36,686 nucleotides of DNA from Schoenoplectus triqueter (taxonomy: Eukaryota > Streptophyta > Magnoliopsida > Poales > Cyperaceae), in the NCBI GenBank assembly GCA_964058805.1, contig CAXKVV010000986.1:1-36686 (forward strand). The letters are read 5' to 3'. Position 1 is the stretch's first letter. Each line of letters starts with the position of its first letter. Below are positions 1 through 11,880 of this stretch, in pieces. The notes below the pieces were generated by a model, which saw only the letters and a list, made by a program, of their open reading frames with translations, searched no databases and was not told the DNA's origin. The position numbers were made by a program, and so were the translations under genes.

Positions 1-32
1 GAACTTTGAATTTGTTAAATATTGTATATTAT

Positions 33-443
33 GAGTAAAACTAGCGTGCTCCTAGAAGCACGGAATCCTTCTGTGATTCTAACTCAAAAAATATATCAAA
101 TAATATTTAAATTTTGATTTATCACTCTCATTAAATTTTTCATATTAACATTTTGTGGGGTACAAAAATTTGGGGCGTTTCGAGTTTTTTAAGTCGCTCT
201 TTTTAATTTTTAAAAATAATATACAAGCATTGAATATTTTATTATTTTTTTTAGAATTGATTTTCAAAAATTAAAAAGAGTGACTTAGAAAACTAGAAAC
301 ACCCTAATTTTTTGTACTCCATAAGATTTAAATATGAAGAATTTAATGAGAATGATAAATTAAAATTTGGAGATCATTTGATATTTTTTTGAGTTAAAAT
401 CACGGAGGGGCTCTATGATCCTAGGAGCACGCTAGTTTTACTC
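33..443. mobile_element. Foldback MITE, MULE-like, 9-bp TSD
   Basis: Two long arms of roughly 190 bases each are inverted copies of one another. The outer ends read gagtaaaactagcgtgctcc on the left and its reverse complement on the right. Further matching blocks run inward (tttaatgagaatgataaa, the agagtgactta / aagtcgctct block) to an AT-rich centre near 220-250. The element is flanked by the direct repeat gtatattat at 24-32 and 444-452. A 9-bp target duplication with long terminal inverted repeats fits Mutator-like MITEs; that class assignment is an inference. No coding capacity is seen. Confidence 0.8.
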
Positions 444-452
444 GTATATTAT

Positions 453-2308
453 TCATATACCCCCTAACATACGGAATTTACAGTTTATGAAATTTCCATA
501 CATTTCAGGAATAAAAAATATTAGTTCCACAGTTTAACATAACTCAGTACGCATTTCTGTCTTTAGGTCATATATTACGTTTTTAGAGTTCAATCAATAC
601 ATGAAATTTAAAAGTTTTTAAGTTTTAATTCTTATAATAGTATTTTTAAATTTAAAAATTTTATATGTTTCATTTTATATTTTTTTAATATATCAACAAC
701 TAAAATTGTAAAAAAAAATTATTTTAGCTTTCACGCGTAATCCGAATTGCGAAAAATCTTCTTTTTTTTTTCAACTGTCCCATTAAAATCATTACAACAA
801 ATAAAAAATTATACTTACAAGTCAAGAAGACTAAAAAGGCTTTACTTTCTTTTCGGAGGATTATTTTATAAATTATTTATGAAGATTAGACATCATCCTA
901 AAGGGCCAGCTCTAGCAGGTCTATAAGAAGGGCGGATAAAGACCGAATTTGATAAAAAAAATTTAGAGAGATAAGTTCAAAAGTTTTAATTTTTAAAGGA
1001 TGAGGCCGGACATTATCAAGTCCTTCAGACTCTAAGGGCCGTATAAGGGAGCAGGTCAGAATATGTGAAGATATGTCTAAATTATTTGATGTCACTCTTA
1101 AAAAAAAATTTTGTCGTGATTGACTACTACCTAAATTAAATATTAAATATGATATTTAAATTTAAAATTATATTTTAAATGCGATATATCGATATTAATT
1201 CAGTATCAAAACTAATTCAATTTGATGACATTTATACGTATTACAAGTGTTGTCACGTATCTTAGACGTATGTATTCGGATTTTTAAATTCTTGACACGT
1301 TAAAGTACGCATTTAAACACCGATACTACACGTGTTTGTCAATACAATAAAGATTGCATGGTTTTTTAAATTGAATGTTTTTTGTTTGCTATGTATATCT
1401 TTGTCCAATAGGTTTGGTTGGGAATAAAGTACTTTGCTTTAAAGTACCTCTCATCATTAATTTTACGAAAAGAATATGAACTACCCATCTCTTGACTTTA
1501 TTTCATGTCCAATCATTAATCCTATGATTATTTTTCCGAAAAACAAATTGCTCGCGGAACAGGAAAAAGCCAAGGAAGATAGAGCATGCCAAACTCAAAA
1601 CTCAAACAAAAAGGCTTTTTCTTTTTTCCCTCCTTTATTCGTAAATTTTTAGGGTAACGAAGGGATTCGGATTTGGTCTTAACTTTTGTTTGAAACTATC
1701 ATAGTTATTTCAAAATTATGTCACCACGTAAAAAATATTATCTCACTATCTATATTAAAAATATATAAATATTATTACTAATTTTGCTATTTCCCAGCAT
1801 TACAATATATTAACATTATGTTCATATTAGAGATAATTTTCTATGTCGCTACTGTTCTATAATTCTATTACGTTATTACCTTAGATATTTTCTTGTATCA
1901 TTTTTAGTGTCATTATTTTTTATTTAGATATTTCAGTCAGATGATCCACAGAGAAATGCAATTTTCGAGGATTTTTTTGGATTTTTTTGCCCTGATAAGT
2001 GTGGTAAAAGTGTGATAAACACTTTAAGTGTTCTAAAGTATCGTGATTTAAGATAGAGTATATTAAAATATCTCCATAAATATTTTTAAGTTAACGCACT
2101 AATTTTTTTTTCAATCTTTTCTATAAATTACTTTATTATTTACTTCAACATCATTAAACACTATTATTTTTATAATTATTTAATTTTTACTCTATTTTAA
2201 TTTTACTTCGTTTGCCAAACAGGAGGTTAGATTTGGACTCTAGTCAGTCGATTAAAATTTGCTCCACTCAGTCAAACATTTCAATAGTTTAGAAGGTTAT
2301 TTAAATAT
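453..2308. other. AT-rich intergenic DNA, no gene seen
   Basis: This stretch is AT-rich, with short homopolymers and stop codons in all frames. The only open frame of note (898-1095, minus) is 65 codons and resembles no protein I know. No terminal repeats with a target duplication were found here. Confidence 0.5.
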
Positions 2309-2597
2309 GGGAAGGGATTCCTCGACAATAACTTATTTTGATAACTTGATAATAGATTCTCAAATAAATATGAAAAAAATTTAAAAATAAGATGTGTTTT
2401 TCTACTTATAGTTGATGGTGCTTTAAATTTAATGTAATTTCATTATCGTTTGATAGTCCATCAAAAATCATCAAAATATTATGTAATCTATAACGGTTCT
2501 AATTTGACAGTTTTTTATGAACTATCAAATGATAATGAAATTGCATGAAATTTAAATCACCAACAATTTATAAGTAGAATAACATATCTATAAAAAA

Positions 2598-2630
<33 letters not shown>

Positions 2631-2695
2631 TCTTATGTATATAAAACTCATTATCAAAATTATTAAGATAATCGTTGTCATGTGTGATCCCTTCC
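2309..2695. mobile_element. MULE-type MITE, GGAAGGGAT termini (copy 1)
   Basis: The ends are gggaagggattcc on the left and gatcccttcc on the right. They are flanked by the 10-bp direct repeat atttaaatat at 2299-2308 and 2696-2705. Inside, the halves are inverted copies of each other (for example atttcattatcgtttgatag against ctatcaaatgataatgaaat), so the 387-bp element can fold on itself. A 9-10-bp duplication suggests a Mutator-like non-autonomous element. A second copy lies at 12928-13269. Confidence 0.75.
2598..2630. repeat. (ATT)n microsatellite
   Basis: About eleven uninterrupted ATT units inside one arm of the MITE at 2309-2695. The related copy at 12928-13269 lacks it, so it probably expanded after insertion. 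Confidence 0.9.
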
Positions 2696-3149
2696 ATTTA
2701 AATATTCGGACCGAACAATGTTAGATATCTCCAATATCTCAGAAAATAAAGATCTAAATACTACAAATAAAGACAAAAAGTACTTCATATAATTGAATCT
2801 TGTGGTCACCCCAAATTCAAACTGTTTATACTTTATAGACTACAAGTAGCAAATACCAAACACCAAGTGGTAGTTGTTGTACTAAATAAATTTTTTATTT
2901 GTCAATTTACAAAACAATAAATTTGAATTTTCTAATTTCTATGTTTGAGTTGTTTGTAGGAATTATTATAAGCAAAATCAAAACCTAGACAAGAATCAAG
3001 CACTTGAATAAAAAAACAAGTTAAGACATAGAATATGATATTTAGAAGGTTTTTGCTTTTATAATTATTTAATTTAAATCAAATTAATTGAGTCGAAATA
3101 AGTCAGAAAAAGCCAAAATTAAGAAACAGTTATCTAGTCATATTCATCA

Positions 3150-3700
3150 GACTTTACAATATGATGTGCTTAGAATTTGGAAAAGATAAAATTATAAAGT
3201 TGTAGATATATTTCTTAACTTTCCAAAACATCTTTAATTATTCAATTCCGACATTGTATAAAAAAGTTATGAGCCAAATAGTCAGCAATGCGCAACAAAC
3301 CGTTATGTAACGGTTTGCTGAACATCTTCTTTGTAGTTGCTGGTTCTAAGCCATTGAAAATGGTGCAAACCATTGTGTAATGGTTTGTAAAGAAAAAGAC
3401 AAAAATAACGGCTAGTAACTGCTATATTCTTGCAAACCGATGTAACGGTTCTTTAAACCGTTGTAACGGTTTGCAAGCAAAAAACTTTTTTATTTTCAAT
3501 CATATTTTAGACTATGAAGATCTCTGAATTTGGAATGATAAAACATAAAAGTTGTAGATTTTTTTCTTATATTTTCAAAATATCTTTGATCATCCAAATA
3601 TGACATCGTATAAATAAGATATGATTAAAATAGTCAGCAGTTTGCACAAATCGTTGTGTAACGGTTGCAAACCGATCTGTAACAGTTTGTGCGCAGAATC
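3150..3700. repeat. Diverged tandem unit with AAACCGTTA palindromes
   Basis: Two diverged copies of a block of about 190 bases start near 3152 and near 3508. Each contains a gaatttggaa...ataaa...aagttgtaga stretch and ends in agtcagca followed by a palindrome. The palindromes are variants of caaaccgttatgtaacggtttg and occur at 3296-3317, 3366-3387, 3433-3450, 3455-3473 and, degenerate, at 3647-3689. The array sits just upstream of a TATA box at 3722, so it could be the upstream part of an LTR promoter. That reading is inference. Confidence 0.6.
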
Positions 3701-4230
3701 ACCTTTTCAAGATTATTTTTTTATATAAAGGTTGGCTCTTTCTTCCCTCAAGAACAGAAGTTCATTCTAATAAAATATATTCTCATATTTAAAAGAGTAA
3801 AATCATTATAGAGAGAGCAATCAACCTTAAGCTAATTGGTAAAATTGAAAGACTCAATTAAATTGGTTTAATCTCTTTCCCTCTATTATCAAATCTAGAA
3901 CTTTAATCTCTCTTCCTTTCTCTAGTATTTGATCTAGCCTTGAACTAGCACTTTTGAGGCATTGTGCACTCGCATTTTTTTAGTCTTTGAGCTCGCTCCT
4001 TCGAGACGTGCTCTCATTCCGGCCTTTCATCTTCCATTTACTTTGTGTGAGAAGGGAAATGTTCAACATTATAAATCGTTGCTTTATAAATCCATTGATT
4101 TTGCATTTAAATTCATACTTTTAATTTAATTTAAAATTCTCTTATTTTTTATAAATCTCAATACAAAATCAATTGATGAAAAAGTCTTCGAATTAAATTT
4201 TGAGTTCAAAATACTTTGACCTTCTCTGTC
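3700..4230 (+). mobile_element. LTR-like promoter and leader segment (possible solo LTR)
   Basis: A strong TATA motif, tatataaag at 3722-3730, is followed by a CT-rich leader with several ctcttcctttctct runs, as in many plant LTR retrotransposon R/U5 regions. No primer-binding site, gag/pol reading frame, TG...CA boundaries or 5-bp target duplication could be fixed. It is therefore only a candidate solo or decayed LTR; an isolated host promoter is the alternative. Confidence 0.3.
3722..3730 (+). promoter_or_regulatory. TATA box of the LTR-like segment
   Basis: The sequence tatataaag matches the plant TATA consensus well and sits between the AAACCGTTA palindrome array and a CT-rich leader. 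Confidence 0.45.
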
Positions 4231-5605
4231 CCAATGTAACTAATGTTGTATCCATTTTACTACTGGAGCAATAAAAACAATTGCATGGGAGTTGGAACTT
4301 GGAAACAGTGCTTTGGTGGTACTGGTAAGTGGTACACTGGTACCTGCTTATTAATCTTTGCTTATTCTTTTGTTAAAGACAAAAGTAGGCATCGTGTGTC
4401 CCACCAAAAGGGGCCGAAGAAATTTGTCGCCTTGTTGCAGCGAATAAATCTGGGATTCCTTTCTGCTGCGAGGGGACGTGTATTCGTTTCATCAAGTCCT
4501 ATTCTAAATTTCTCCCATAATTAATTTTGTTCTCTTCGCTTTATTTATTCCCAAGCACAATTGTTCTCCTCCCCGAATCTTGTTTTCTTCTGAGAGTTTG
4601 ATTGACGGTCAAACCTGTCACCCTTATGTTATTCCGATTTGCATCTTTGATCCTTAAAGTATAAATTAGATATTATGTCAGTGTTTAAAGTATAAATCAG
4701 ATATGTCTTTAAAGTTTTTAATTTATATTAAATTAATTTTATTTAAATTTTATTAAAAATGATATTTTTATTTATTATAAAATTAATTTTTAACATTGTA
4801 ACTAGTATGAATACGCTGATTGAATCTACAAGATTTTTTTTGAAGAATGCATAAGTCCATCGACGTTTGAGGTAACATTTTCCTTCCCCTTTGCAATGAA
4901 ACTGAGTGTCGATTGAACGAACGTTCTCCTATGCTTTTAGACATGTTGAGCTCCACAAAGTTTTGTACATTCAAAGAATGGAATTGATTCCGTCAAAATC
5001 CATAAACTGTGTTCGCAGCGGAAAGAAGACCCTTTCATTTAACTTTGATGGTCAATAAGAAAATTATTAACAAAAAATTCTTAATAATTCAGAATATTAA
5101 GAATTCAGAAATCGAAGAATTTTTTGATTGGAAAGGCGCGTTAGCAGTTTGCTTTTAGTATTTTTTTTACCGATTCATACAACAATAAAAATACTACATT
5201 AGTGTTATATTATTATAAATTAATTCATATAATATTTACAATTTTTTTTATAAATTATAAGATATATTATATGATATGGATGTCAACATAAATATTTATT
5301 TTTTAGCATTGATAATGATAGGATATGACTAATCTGATACAAATAAAAAAAATTTAAGAACTAAAATGATAAGTTAGTAAAAATTTAGGTATTAAAATGA
5401 TATACAATTTGATAGTAATGTAATACTTTAAGGAGTAAATTAATAATTTTTATACTTTAAGAATCAATTTGATAAAAGATGATACTTTAGGGACTATTTA
5501 TGTAATTTACTCATAAATCTATGCTAAATTGTGTTTTGGTTCACTGCTCCCGAACTGCATTAGCAAATTTGGTGACTCAAAACTGTGAAATGCGACATGG
5601 GCATA
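4231..5605. other. Mixed intergenic DNA with decayed repeat ends
   Basis: A somewhat GC-richer block around 4270-4620 looks unlike its surroundings; the 93-codon frame at 4243-4524 (+) matches nothing I recognise. The segment 4640-4700 (gatccttaaagtataaat) and the segment 5470-5515 (actttagggactatttatg) are diverged inverted copies of a motif common at plant MITE ends, so an old element of about 870 bp may lie between. No target duplication could be found. Confidence 0.3.
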
Positions 5606-5613
5606 CCTGTACT

Positions 5614-5989
5614 TAAGGTTTTAAAATACAGATTTCAATATGCGTGCGGTTGACTACTGCATAATGCATATGCGACATGCGGGTGCATATGTGGTTCAGT
5701 ATGCGGATTACACATGCGGGTATGTATTCTAAAAAATATTATAATGTTTAAATTGATCATTATTTTTGAAATTTTTTAATGTAAAATAAAAGAATGTAAT
5801 AAGAGATTAATATAATTTTGAATATTTTGCATGAAAAATATAATATAATTAATTTTATAGACTTAATACGATAAATATTTAAAAAAATAATGTGCATTAT
5901 TGAATATGCAGATGCATACTCTTATGCATGTGACATCACACTGCATAAGTATAAGCAGACTGCATATACGACCGCATTTTAAAACAATG
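5614..5989. mobile_element. hAT-type MITE, CAAKGTTTTAAAAT family (copy 1)
   Basis: The termini are taaggttttaaaat on the left and attttaaaacaatg on the right. The flanks cctgtact (5606-5613) and ccggtact (5990-5997) agree at 7 of 8 positions, consistent with an aged 8-bp hAT duplication. Subterminal regions carry many short repeats of gcatatgcg and atgcgggt, and the centre is AT-rich. It is 376 bp and closely matches 14583-14956 along its length in the same orientation. Confidence 0.75.
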
Positions 5990-6226
5990 CCGGTACTAGA
6001 TTAAGCTCAACGAAACAGTTTGTAGCGGAGTTTAGTGAGGACTAATGGGCCGCGGCTCCTTCAAATATTTTAAAAATTAATATATTCATTAACAAATTAT
6101 AATATCTTATAGTAACAATTTTTTTTAGCTCTTAGTATTTAAGTTGCAGTGTGATAATCTTTAGTCTTTAGTCTGATAATCTGTATATATGTGGTCGGTG
6201 GATATGAGAGAGACCTAATGGATGGG

Positions 6227-6493
6227 CAGGGGCGGAGCCAGGAATTTTTCCAGGGTGTAGCCCCAATCGGATTGAATATCTTAGCGGGTTAAAACCCATT
6301 AATTTATCGGTATAAAAAAATTTTCAACATGCATTTTTAATAAATCAAAGACCAATCCAGAGTCCAGACTCCAGAGGGTAACACAAAAATTTTTCAGGGT
6401 GTGATTTAGTGGATCTATTACCCTTTATTCTATTGGTTTTTAATTTTTCAGGGGGTAACACTTGTACCCCTGGGTTATATGGCTCCGCCCCTG
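6227..6493. mobile_element. hAT MITE with CAGGGGCGGAGCCA termini
   Basis: Perfect 14-bp terminal inverted repeats, caggggcggagcca and tggctccgcccctg, bound a 267-bp element. The perfect 8-bp direct repeat tggatggg flanks it at 6219-6226 and 6494-6501. Eight-base duplications and these termini are typical of plant hAT non-autonomous elements. Perfect termini and duplication suggest a fairly recent insertion. The subterminal motif cgggttaaaacccattaat is shared with the elements at 11417 and 29834. Confidence 0.92.
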
Positions 6494-6501
6494 TGGATGG
6501 G

Positions 6502-7242
6502 AGATAACGAGATTCTCCAATTCACTTTTGTGGATGTCATGATAAAAACTATATTTAATTTCACTGGATGAAGTATTTTTGTTCTAATTTGTGAGAATGA
6601 AGTGTGTGACTTTACATGTTAATGGAATTATCATAAATTATTTTTTATTTTTATGACCTAACAATTTCACTTATTCGAAATTAAGAGCATATCACGAGAT
6701 TTTGTTATAATTAGATTTAAATTAACACAAATTTTATAATATATATAAAATAACCTAAGATATATAAAATAAATGAATGAACTAAATATTCGGATTCATT
6801 GTAAGTAGATTAAAAGTTACTACCAACCAAAATCCTTTAAGATTTAGTCACATATTAACATCAAAAGTTGGTATCATCGTACCGAATGTGATTCCATATT
6901 TCCATAGGCACAAACTGGTACATATGCATAGCTCAAAAGTGCTAAAAAGTAAAAAGTGGCCAGCTAATAAGGAAGCTTGTTTTTTTTTTTGAAACCTGTT
7001 TGTTATTTCTCTGCAGCACAAACAGAGGATCATTAATTACATCTTTAAGAGCAATTAATTCGGTCCGACGAATGGTCCATGCAAGAAAAAAAATGGAATA
7101 ATAAATAGTTCATCCAACAAAGCAACCGTTTTCTATGACACCTAGTGTCCCTCAAAATTCTACCTTTTTTCACTCGAGTAGCGAGAAATCAGATCTATGA
7201 ACTATAGTCTGACATCGCACTTGGGAACTTGCCTTCTATTAA
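6502..7242. other. Intergenic DNA, nothing recognised
   Basis: AT-rich sequence without terminal repeats, RNA gene signatures or a credible reading frame. The longest frame (6848-7033, minus, 61 codons) resembles no known family. Confidence 0.4.
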
Positions 7243-7250
7243 GTATTAAC

Positions 7251-7526
7251 TAAAGGTAGCACAACCCGATCCGACCCGATAAATCTCTCCGATTCGTTCG
7301 GATTCAAATACGATCTAATCTAATTTTTTAAGAAAATCAAACTGACTCGATCCGACTCAATCTAAGATCAAATTATCTTTAATTCAATCGAAATCTATCA
7401 ACGATCTAAAAAAACACAACAAATAAATTGACCTGGCCCGATCCGATTTCTTCTAAAAAATCAAACTGACCTGACCCGTCTGACCCGAACCCGAATCCGC
7501 CCCGCCCCGCCCGATTGCCACCTCTA
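7251..7526 (-). mobile_element. hAT MITE with TAGAGGTGGCA termini (copy 1)
   Basis: The right end reads tgccacctcta and the left end taaaggtagca, which is tagaggtggca with two changes. The perfect 8-bp repeat gtattaac flanks it at 7243-7250 and 7527-7534. Subterminal DNA is built of repeated gacccga / gatccga blocks. It is 276 bp and lies in the opposite orientation to the copy at 32001-32271. Confidence 0.88.
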
Positions 7527-7706
7527 GTATTAACAGAGGTCTGGATTGGAGCCTCTCTAAGTCATCCCCCTTTGAATCTTTGAAAAATAATATATCTCAA
7601 AATTACTGAGTATTTTAAAAAGTAAATATTAATATATGTTAACATTATTTTTTAAAACATATATGTGTTTTGCAAGCGTGGTTATGATTCAACTAGGTGT
7701 TCCAAT

Positions 7707-8483
7707 TAGGAGTGTCAATGATATCATTTTACTTATTTATTCGATTCATATCATATTCGATAATATGAGTATGAGTAAAGATTTTTTTCTTAACTTATTT
7801 GATATGGATAAGGGTAAGAATATTTTTCGTTAAGTAAATGAATAAGGGTATGAGTAAACGTCATTTCGTATTTGTTTGCCATATAGGGTAAATTATTAAA
7901 AAATAACTTAAATTATTTCAAATAATTATCTCGTGTTAGTTGCATGAGTTTTATGTCTTAATTATTATGAATTATAATTATTATCCTTTTTAAATTTAAC
8001 CATCTTATAAATTATAATATTTGAATAATATTTAGTAGAGTACTTACTAAAATGATTGAATGAGATAATATAAGATTTTATTTTAGATAAGATGTTATTT
8101 TTATTTTAAATATATTTTATTTTCTCATAAAAAGTTTGACAAGAGATGTTTATATTTTTAATTTATTTAGTTTGACATGACATCAGTTAGAATTGATTAT
8201 ATAGTTATATTTTGATTTTATACTAACATAATAAAGATATATTTGTATGAAAGAATTGAGTTTATATTTTTTTTATATAAATGATAATAAACTATGTAAT
8301 ATATTAGTATTATTTGTTAGTATCCGTTACTGTTTCGTTCATCATTTATTTTAACGGGTAAACGTAGGGTATGGGTAATCTAATTTTAATGGGTAAGGTA
8401 AGAAATGGATAAGAATAATTTTATATGGGTATAATAATGAAAATACATCCATCCGAACCATAACGTACCCATCGACACCCCTA
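7707..8483. mobile_element. Non-autonomous hAT element, 777 bp
   Basis: The ends are taggagtgtcaatg on the left and catcgacacccccta-like (cgacacccctag) on the right, giving an imperfect TAGGGGTGTC inverted repeat. The flanks gttccaat (7699-7706) and gttctaat (8484-8491) agree at 7 of 8 bases. The interior is AT-rich, with repeated gggtaagggtatgggt-like blocks near both ends and no transposase reading frame. The size and duplication fit a decayed hAT derivative. Confidence 0.7.
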
Positions 8484-8491
8484 GTTCTAAT

Positions 8492-9535
8492 GTTCTAGAT
8501 TACATTAAGGTGTAATAAACTCGAAGGATATCGAGATATAAAATGTCCCAATTTAATTATAAGGACAAAGAGAAGTTTTTAGGTTTAGTACAATACTTAA
8601 AAATATTAGACACGAAATATAGTAATGTAATCTTTTTATTTGATACTACCTAATATCTTTTTCTGTTTAATTTTAATTCACTTGTCAGATACCAAAATGT
8701 CTTTAGCAATTAAGATCTGCTTCTCATTTATTTTAATTCACTTATCAAATACACAAAAAATGCCTTTGGTAATTATGGTCGTGCACAAGTTTTGTTTTGA
8801 AAAAAAAAAATCTAGCAGTTAGATGAATAAGTTAGATTTAAATGCATTTATTTGGAACAATTTTATCTGACTAATGGCTATACAAAATTACGAACTAAGA
8901 GTTTTTTAATGAAAAAACTAGGTAGTCAAACGGATATGCCTCGGGAATATTTTCATAGAAAAAAAATATTTTCTTGAGATAAAATGGAAGTCAGTCCAGC
9001 CAACATTAAAATATGTACAAATAATTATTTTATTTTCGACACCGTAAAATGTTTGTAAATAAAATTAAACTTTATAAACACATTTGTCCACTCCAAACTG
9101 TCAAAATGTAAATGTTCAAAAACCATGTATAATTCAGTCATACATCTAAAATCCCAAAATTTTGATGTCAATATTTTAAATTCAGCGAGAGCAGTACACC
9201 ACTCCTGTTTCAGAAATGTCACCACGTTGTTACAGCAAAAGAACCCAGTTGGAATTGGATCCCTTATTTTCCCCTCAGTAGCCTTTATTACCAGTATTAG
9301 ACTATTAATGCAGAAAAAGGTAGTGAGACCAAAAATAGACCGATCCAACCAATTGGATCAATCAAAGTATGTCATTTCTTTTGGATTGGGCCATGAGCCC
9401 ATGTGAGCAACGCATTTGAGGCGTAGCTGGATTGAGCAACACTGTCATCCAATTTGGCAACTTTTGTTTTGTGCTGCTAGCAAGAGGTTCGAATTGTTTG
9501 TTGATAAACCCAAGCCTCAGTACCTGTACCTCTCC
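8492..9535. other. Intergenic DNA with an open stretch on both strands
   Basis: Mostly AT-rich. Between 9025 and 9406 both strands stay open for about 93-107 codons and base composition is more balanced than nearby. Neither translation resembles a family I recognise. It could be a decayed exon, a retroelement fragment or chance. Confidence 0.3.
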
Positions 9536-9544
9536 TGAGTCATG

Positions 9545-9906
9545 CAGTTTTTTTTTATAATAATTATTGAAATAATCTTAATTTTAATAATAAAAGTGAT
9601 AAAATTAAAATTTTAAGAATACGAATGGTATCGTGTCACTGTCATTTTTTTTAATTTAGAGTTTGCATTGTTTGGTGTTGGTCCCGACGCCAGTGGGAAA
9701 AACGTCACTTCCATTGGCGTCTGTCAGTTTTTTTTTTAAGAAAAAAACTGAAAAGTAAAAAAAAAAAGACAAATGCCACTGGCAGTGGTGTTTTTGCAAC
9801 GCGCCACTGACAGTGACGCGCTGCTATTTATATTCTTAAAATTTTAATTTTATCACTTTTATTATTAAAATTAGAATTATTTGAATAATTATAATAAAAA
9901 AAACTG
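9545..9906. mobile_element. MULE-type MITE with 9-bp TSD
   Basis: The element begins cagttttttttt and ends aaaaaaaactg. Inverted repeats of about 80 bases follow (left ...ttaataataaaagtgataaa, right its reverse complement). The perfect 9-bp duplication tgagtcatg occurs at 9536-9544 and 9907-9915. The interior contains several short cgccactg / cagtggcg inverted motifs. Long termini and a 9-bp duplication indicate a Mutator-like MITE of 362 bp. A rearranged relative lies at 13314-13543. Confidence 0.88.
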
Positions 9907-9915
9907 TGAGTCATG

Positions 9916-11350
9916 TTTAGCTTTCAGAACATGTCCCAGCACGAATGCGACCCTACCACACAAGAAAAAAAAAATTACGCACGCTTGAACTCAGCCCACG
10001 TCATTCAACTCAATACAAAATACAATTTTCCTTTTTCTTTCTGTTTGGAAAGCGATTTACTCAATTTACTCTTTTTGTTTTTTTTGGCAACGTTGGCCTG
10101 TTCTGATAATTTTCTTTTAAAAAATGAGAATGACCAAAATATCGGGTGATGGCCAAATTTAAAATTTTGAAAGGTCTAAATATATTTTAACCGTTAAGGT
10201 CACATATGGCCGTATAAAAAGATTGAATAAATAAAAATATAAAATTCAAAGCAAGAACTGAACAAAATTGTTCCGATTTGATAGCTTTTGAGAAAATTCT
10301 GTATCCGCCCTTTCCATTTTCTTAGTTCGAGTAACCATGAGTTTTAGAACGGTGGTTCTAATTCTTTTTTATTAAAGAATATGGTGACATGTAACCAGAT
10401 GAACGCATGTTTCATGAAGTGAAAATGATGATAGAGACAGCAATATCTTGCGCCGAATAATTGAAACAATATGCACGTGAAATTAATGTTGTGAATTCAA
10501 ATTTATGCGTAACAGAATGAACATGTTTTGTACAACAAATGTGACCAATCTAAATCTATTTTAGGGCGCCCGCCATGTGCACGAAAATTTTGTACAGTTA
10601 ATGTCCTAAATATAATTAATGCAGCGGATATGTTGAATCAAATAATCTGAAAGTAACATTCTATTATGTTTTCTCCTTGAAAATGATATTTTTCATAGCA
10701 AAAAGGCAGTATTTTTTTCTCTTTTTTTTTTCTTAATTTATCTGCTGTAATAGTAACAACTAACAATAACAACAACAATGATAATCATAATCATAATACA
10801 AAGTTTGTTCAAATAAAATAAAAAGATAGACAAAGATTGTAGCGGTTATTTTATCTATTGAATTTACATAAACCAAGCATTGTATCATATGTATGTTTTA
10901 GGCGTGAGATGTAGAGAACAACTATTTAAATATTTAAAGCGACTTTTTACTTTTGAAAAAGTATCTTCAAAGAGCTACCAATTTTGAAGCTACTTTTTCA
11001 AAAAGAAAACTCTCTTTTAAAACTTTTAAAAAGAGTTGAACCGTAAGTCTTGTACACATGGTACATGTTCAATTTTAAAAAAATAGTATGTAAAAAATAA
11101 ATAGATGCTAGGTTTTATGAAAAACTCTACATTTAAAAAAAAACATTTAAAGAAGGTTATTTCACTCATCATTTATGCAGACTTAACCTTCAAGACTACT
11201 ACATTAATAACTACAAAAATAGTTTTTTGATAGTACGATGGTACAAGTATAGACATCATAACGACACACATGTCACTAAATGTACTGCACTAATTGACAA
11301 GAAATTATTCACACCTATACTATAAACTAGTGGCCGAGGAATTCTAAGCA
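9916..11350. other. Intergenic DNA, no gene seen
   Basis: AT-rich sequence. A weak foldback made of aagcgactttttac and gctactttttc occurs around 10938-11035 and may be an old MITE piece. The 78-codon frame at 9913-10149 starts inside the MITE target duplication and is not credible as a gene. Confidence 0.4.
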
Positions 11351-11360
11351 AGAGCGAGAA

Positions 11361-11880
11361 GGAAGCGGATCCGCTGTCGCGCGGCACCGTGCAGCGCAGC
11401 ACGGTGCCGCGCGACACAGGGGCGGATGCAGCTGTGGCCAGGGGGGCAGCGGCCCCCCCTGGATTTTGAAAAACAGTGTTTTTCGATAATATTTTCGGTA
11501 GTTTGCCCCCCCTGGAAAATTTTTTTGCCCCCCTTGAATTGTCTGATTAATTTTATTGAGAAAAAATATTTAATATCATATATAATAAAATAATTATGCA
11601 AATATATCAAAATATAAAGTTTTATAGACGAAAATTTTCTTCATCAACTTGATTATCTATTACTTTGAGCTTTATTTTATTGTTATTTTTAATATATAAA
11701 ATGTTATTATTCTAATAAATTTTTTATTAGGTAAGAATATATATTAAATTATTATTTTTTTATTTAGTACCCGATTAGTTAATGGATTTAAACCCGATAA
11801 ACTATTACAATCCGATATTTGCCCCCCCCCCCCGACTAAAATCCTACATCCGCCCATGGCGCGACATCTGATCTGGTTCC
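11361..11880. mobile_element. 70-bp foldback element, split by a hAT insertion
   Basis: Once the hAT element at 11417-11858 and its extra 8-bp duplication are set aside, a 70-base element remains (11361-11416 plus 11867-11880). Its two halves are inverted copies with about 28 of 32 bases matching. The inner 18-base stem, 11375-11392 against 11399-11416, is perfect and GC-rich with the 6-base loop agcgca. The 10-bp repeat agagcgagaa flanks the whole unit at 11351-11360 and 11881-11890. The long duplication hints at a Mutator-like origin, but the element is unusually short. Confidence 0.75.
11417..11858. mobile_element. hAT MITE nested in the 70-bp foldback
   Basis: The ends are caggggcggatgcag and, on the opposite strand, catgggcggatgtag. 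The perfect 8-bp duplication gcgcgaca occurs at 11409-11416 and 11859-11866. The 442-bp interior has G/C homopolymer runs next to both termini and a taatggatttaaacccgata motif shared with the elements at 6227 and 29834. No transposase frame is present, so it is non-autonomous. Confidence 0.9.

Noticed and set aside
3296..3690. CRISPR-like array
   Set aside because: The repeats are palindromes of variable sequence and spacing in an evidently plant nuclear context.
4243..4524. 93-codon + frame with a GVGTWKQCFGGTGKW segment
   Set aside because: No recognised family, no splice partners found and no upstream promoter that clearly serves it.
11344..11610. Minus-strand open frame of 88 codons
   Set aside because: It lies across the 70-bp foldback and the start of the nested hAT element; the frame is a by-product of GC-rich repeat sequence.
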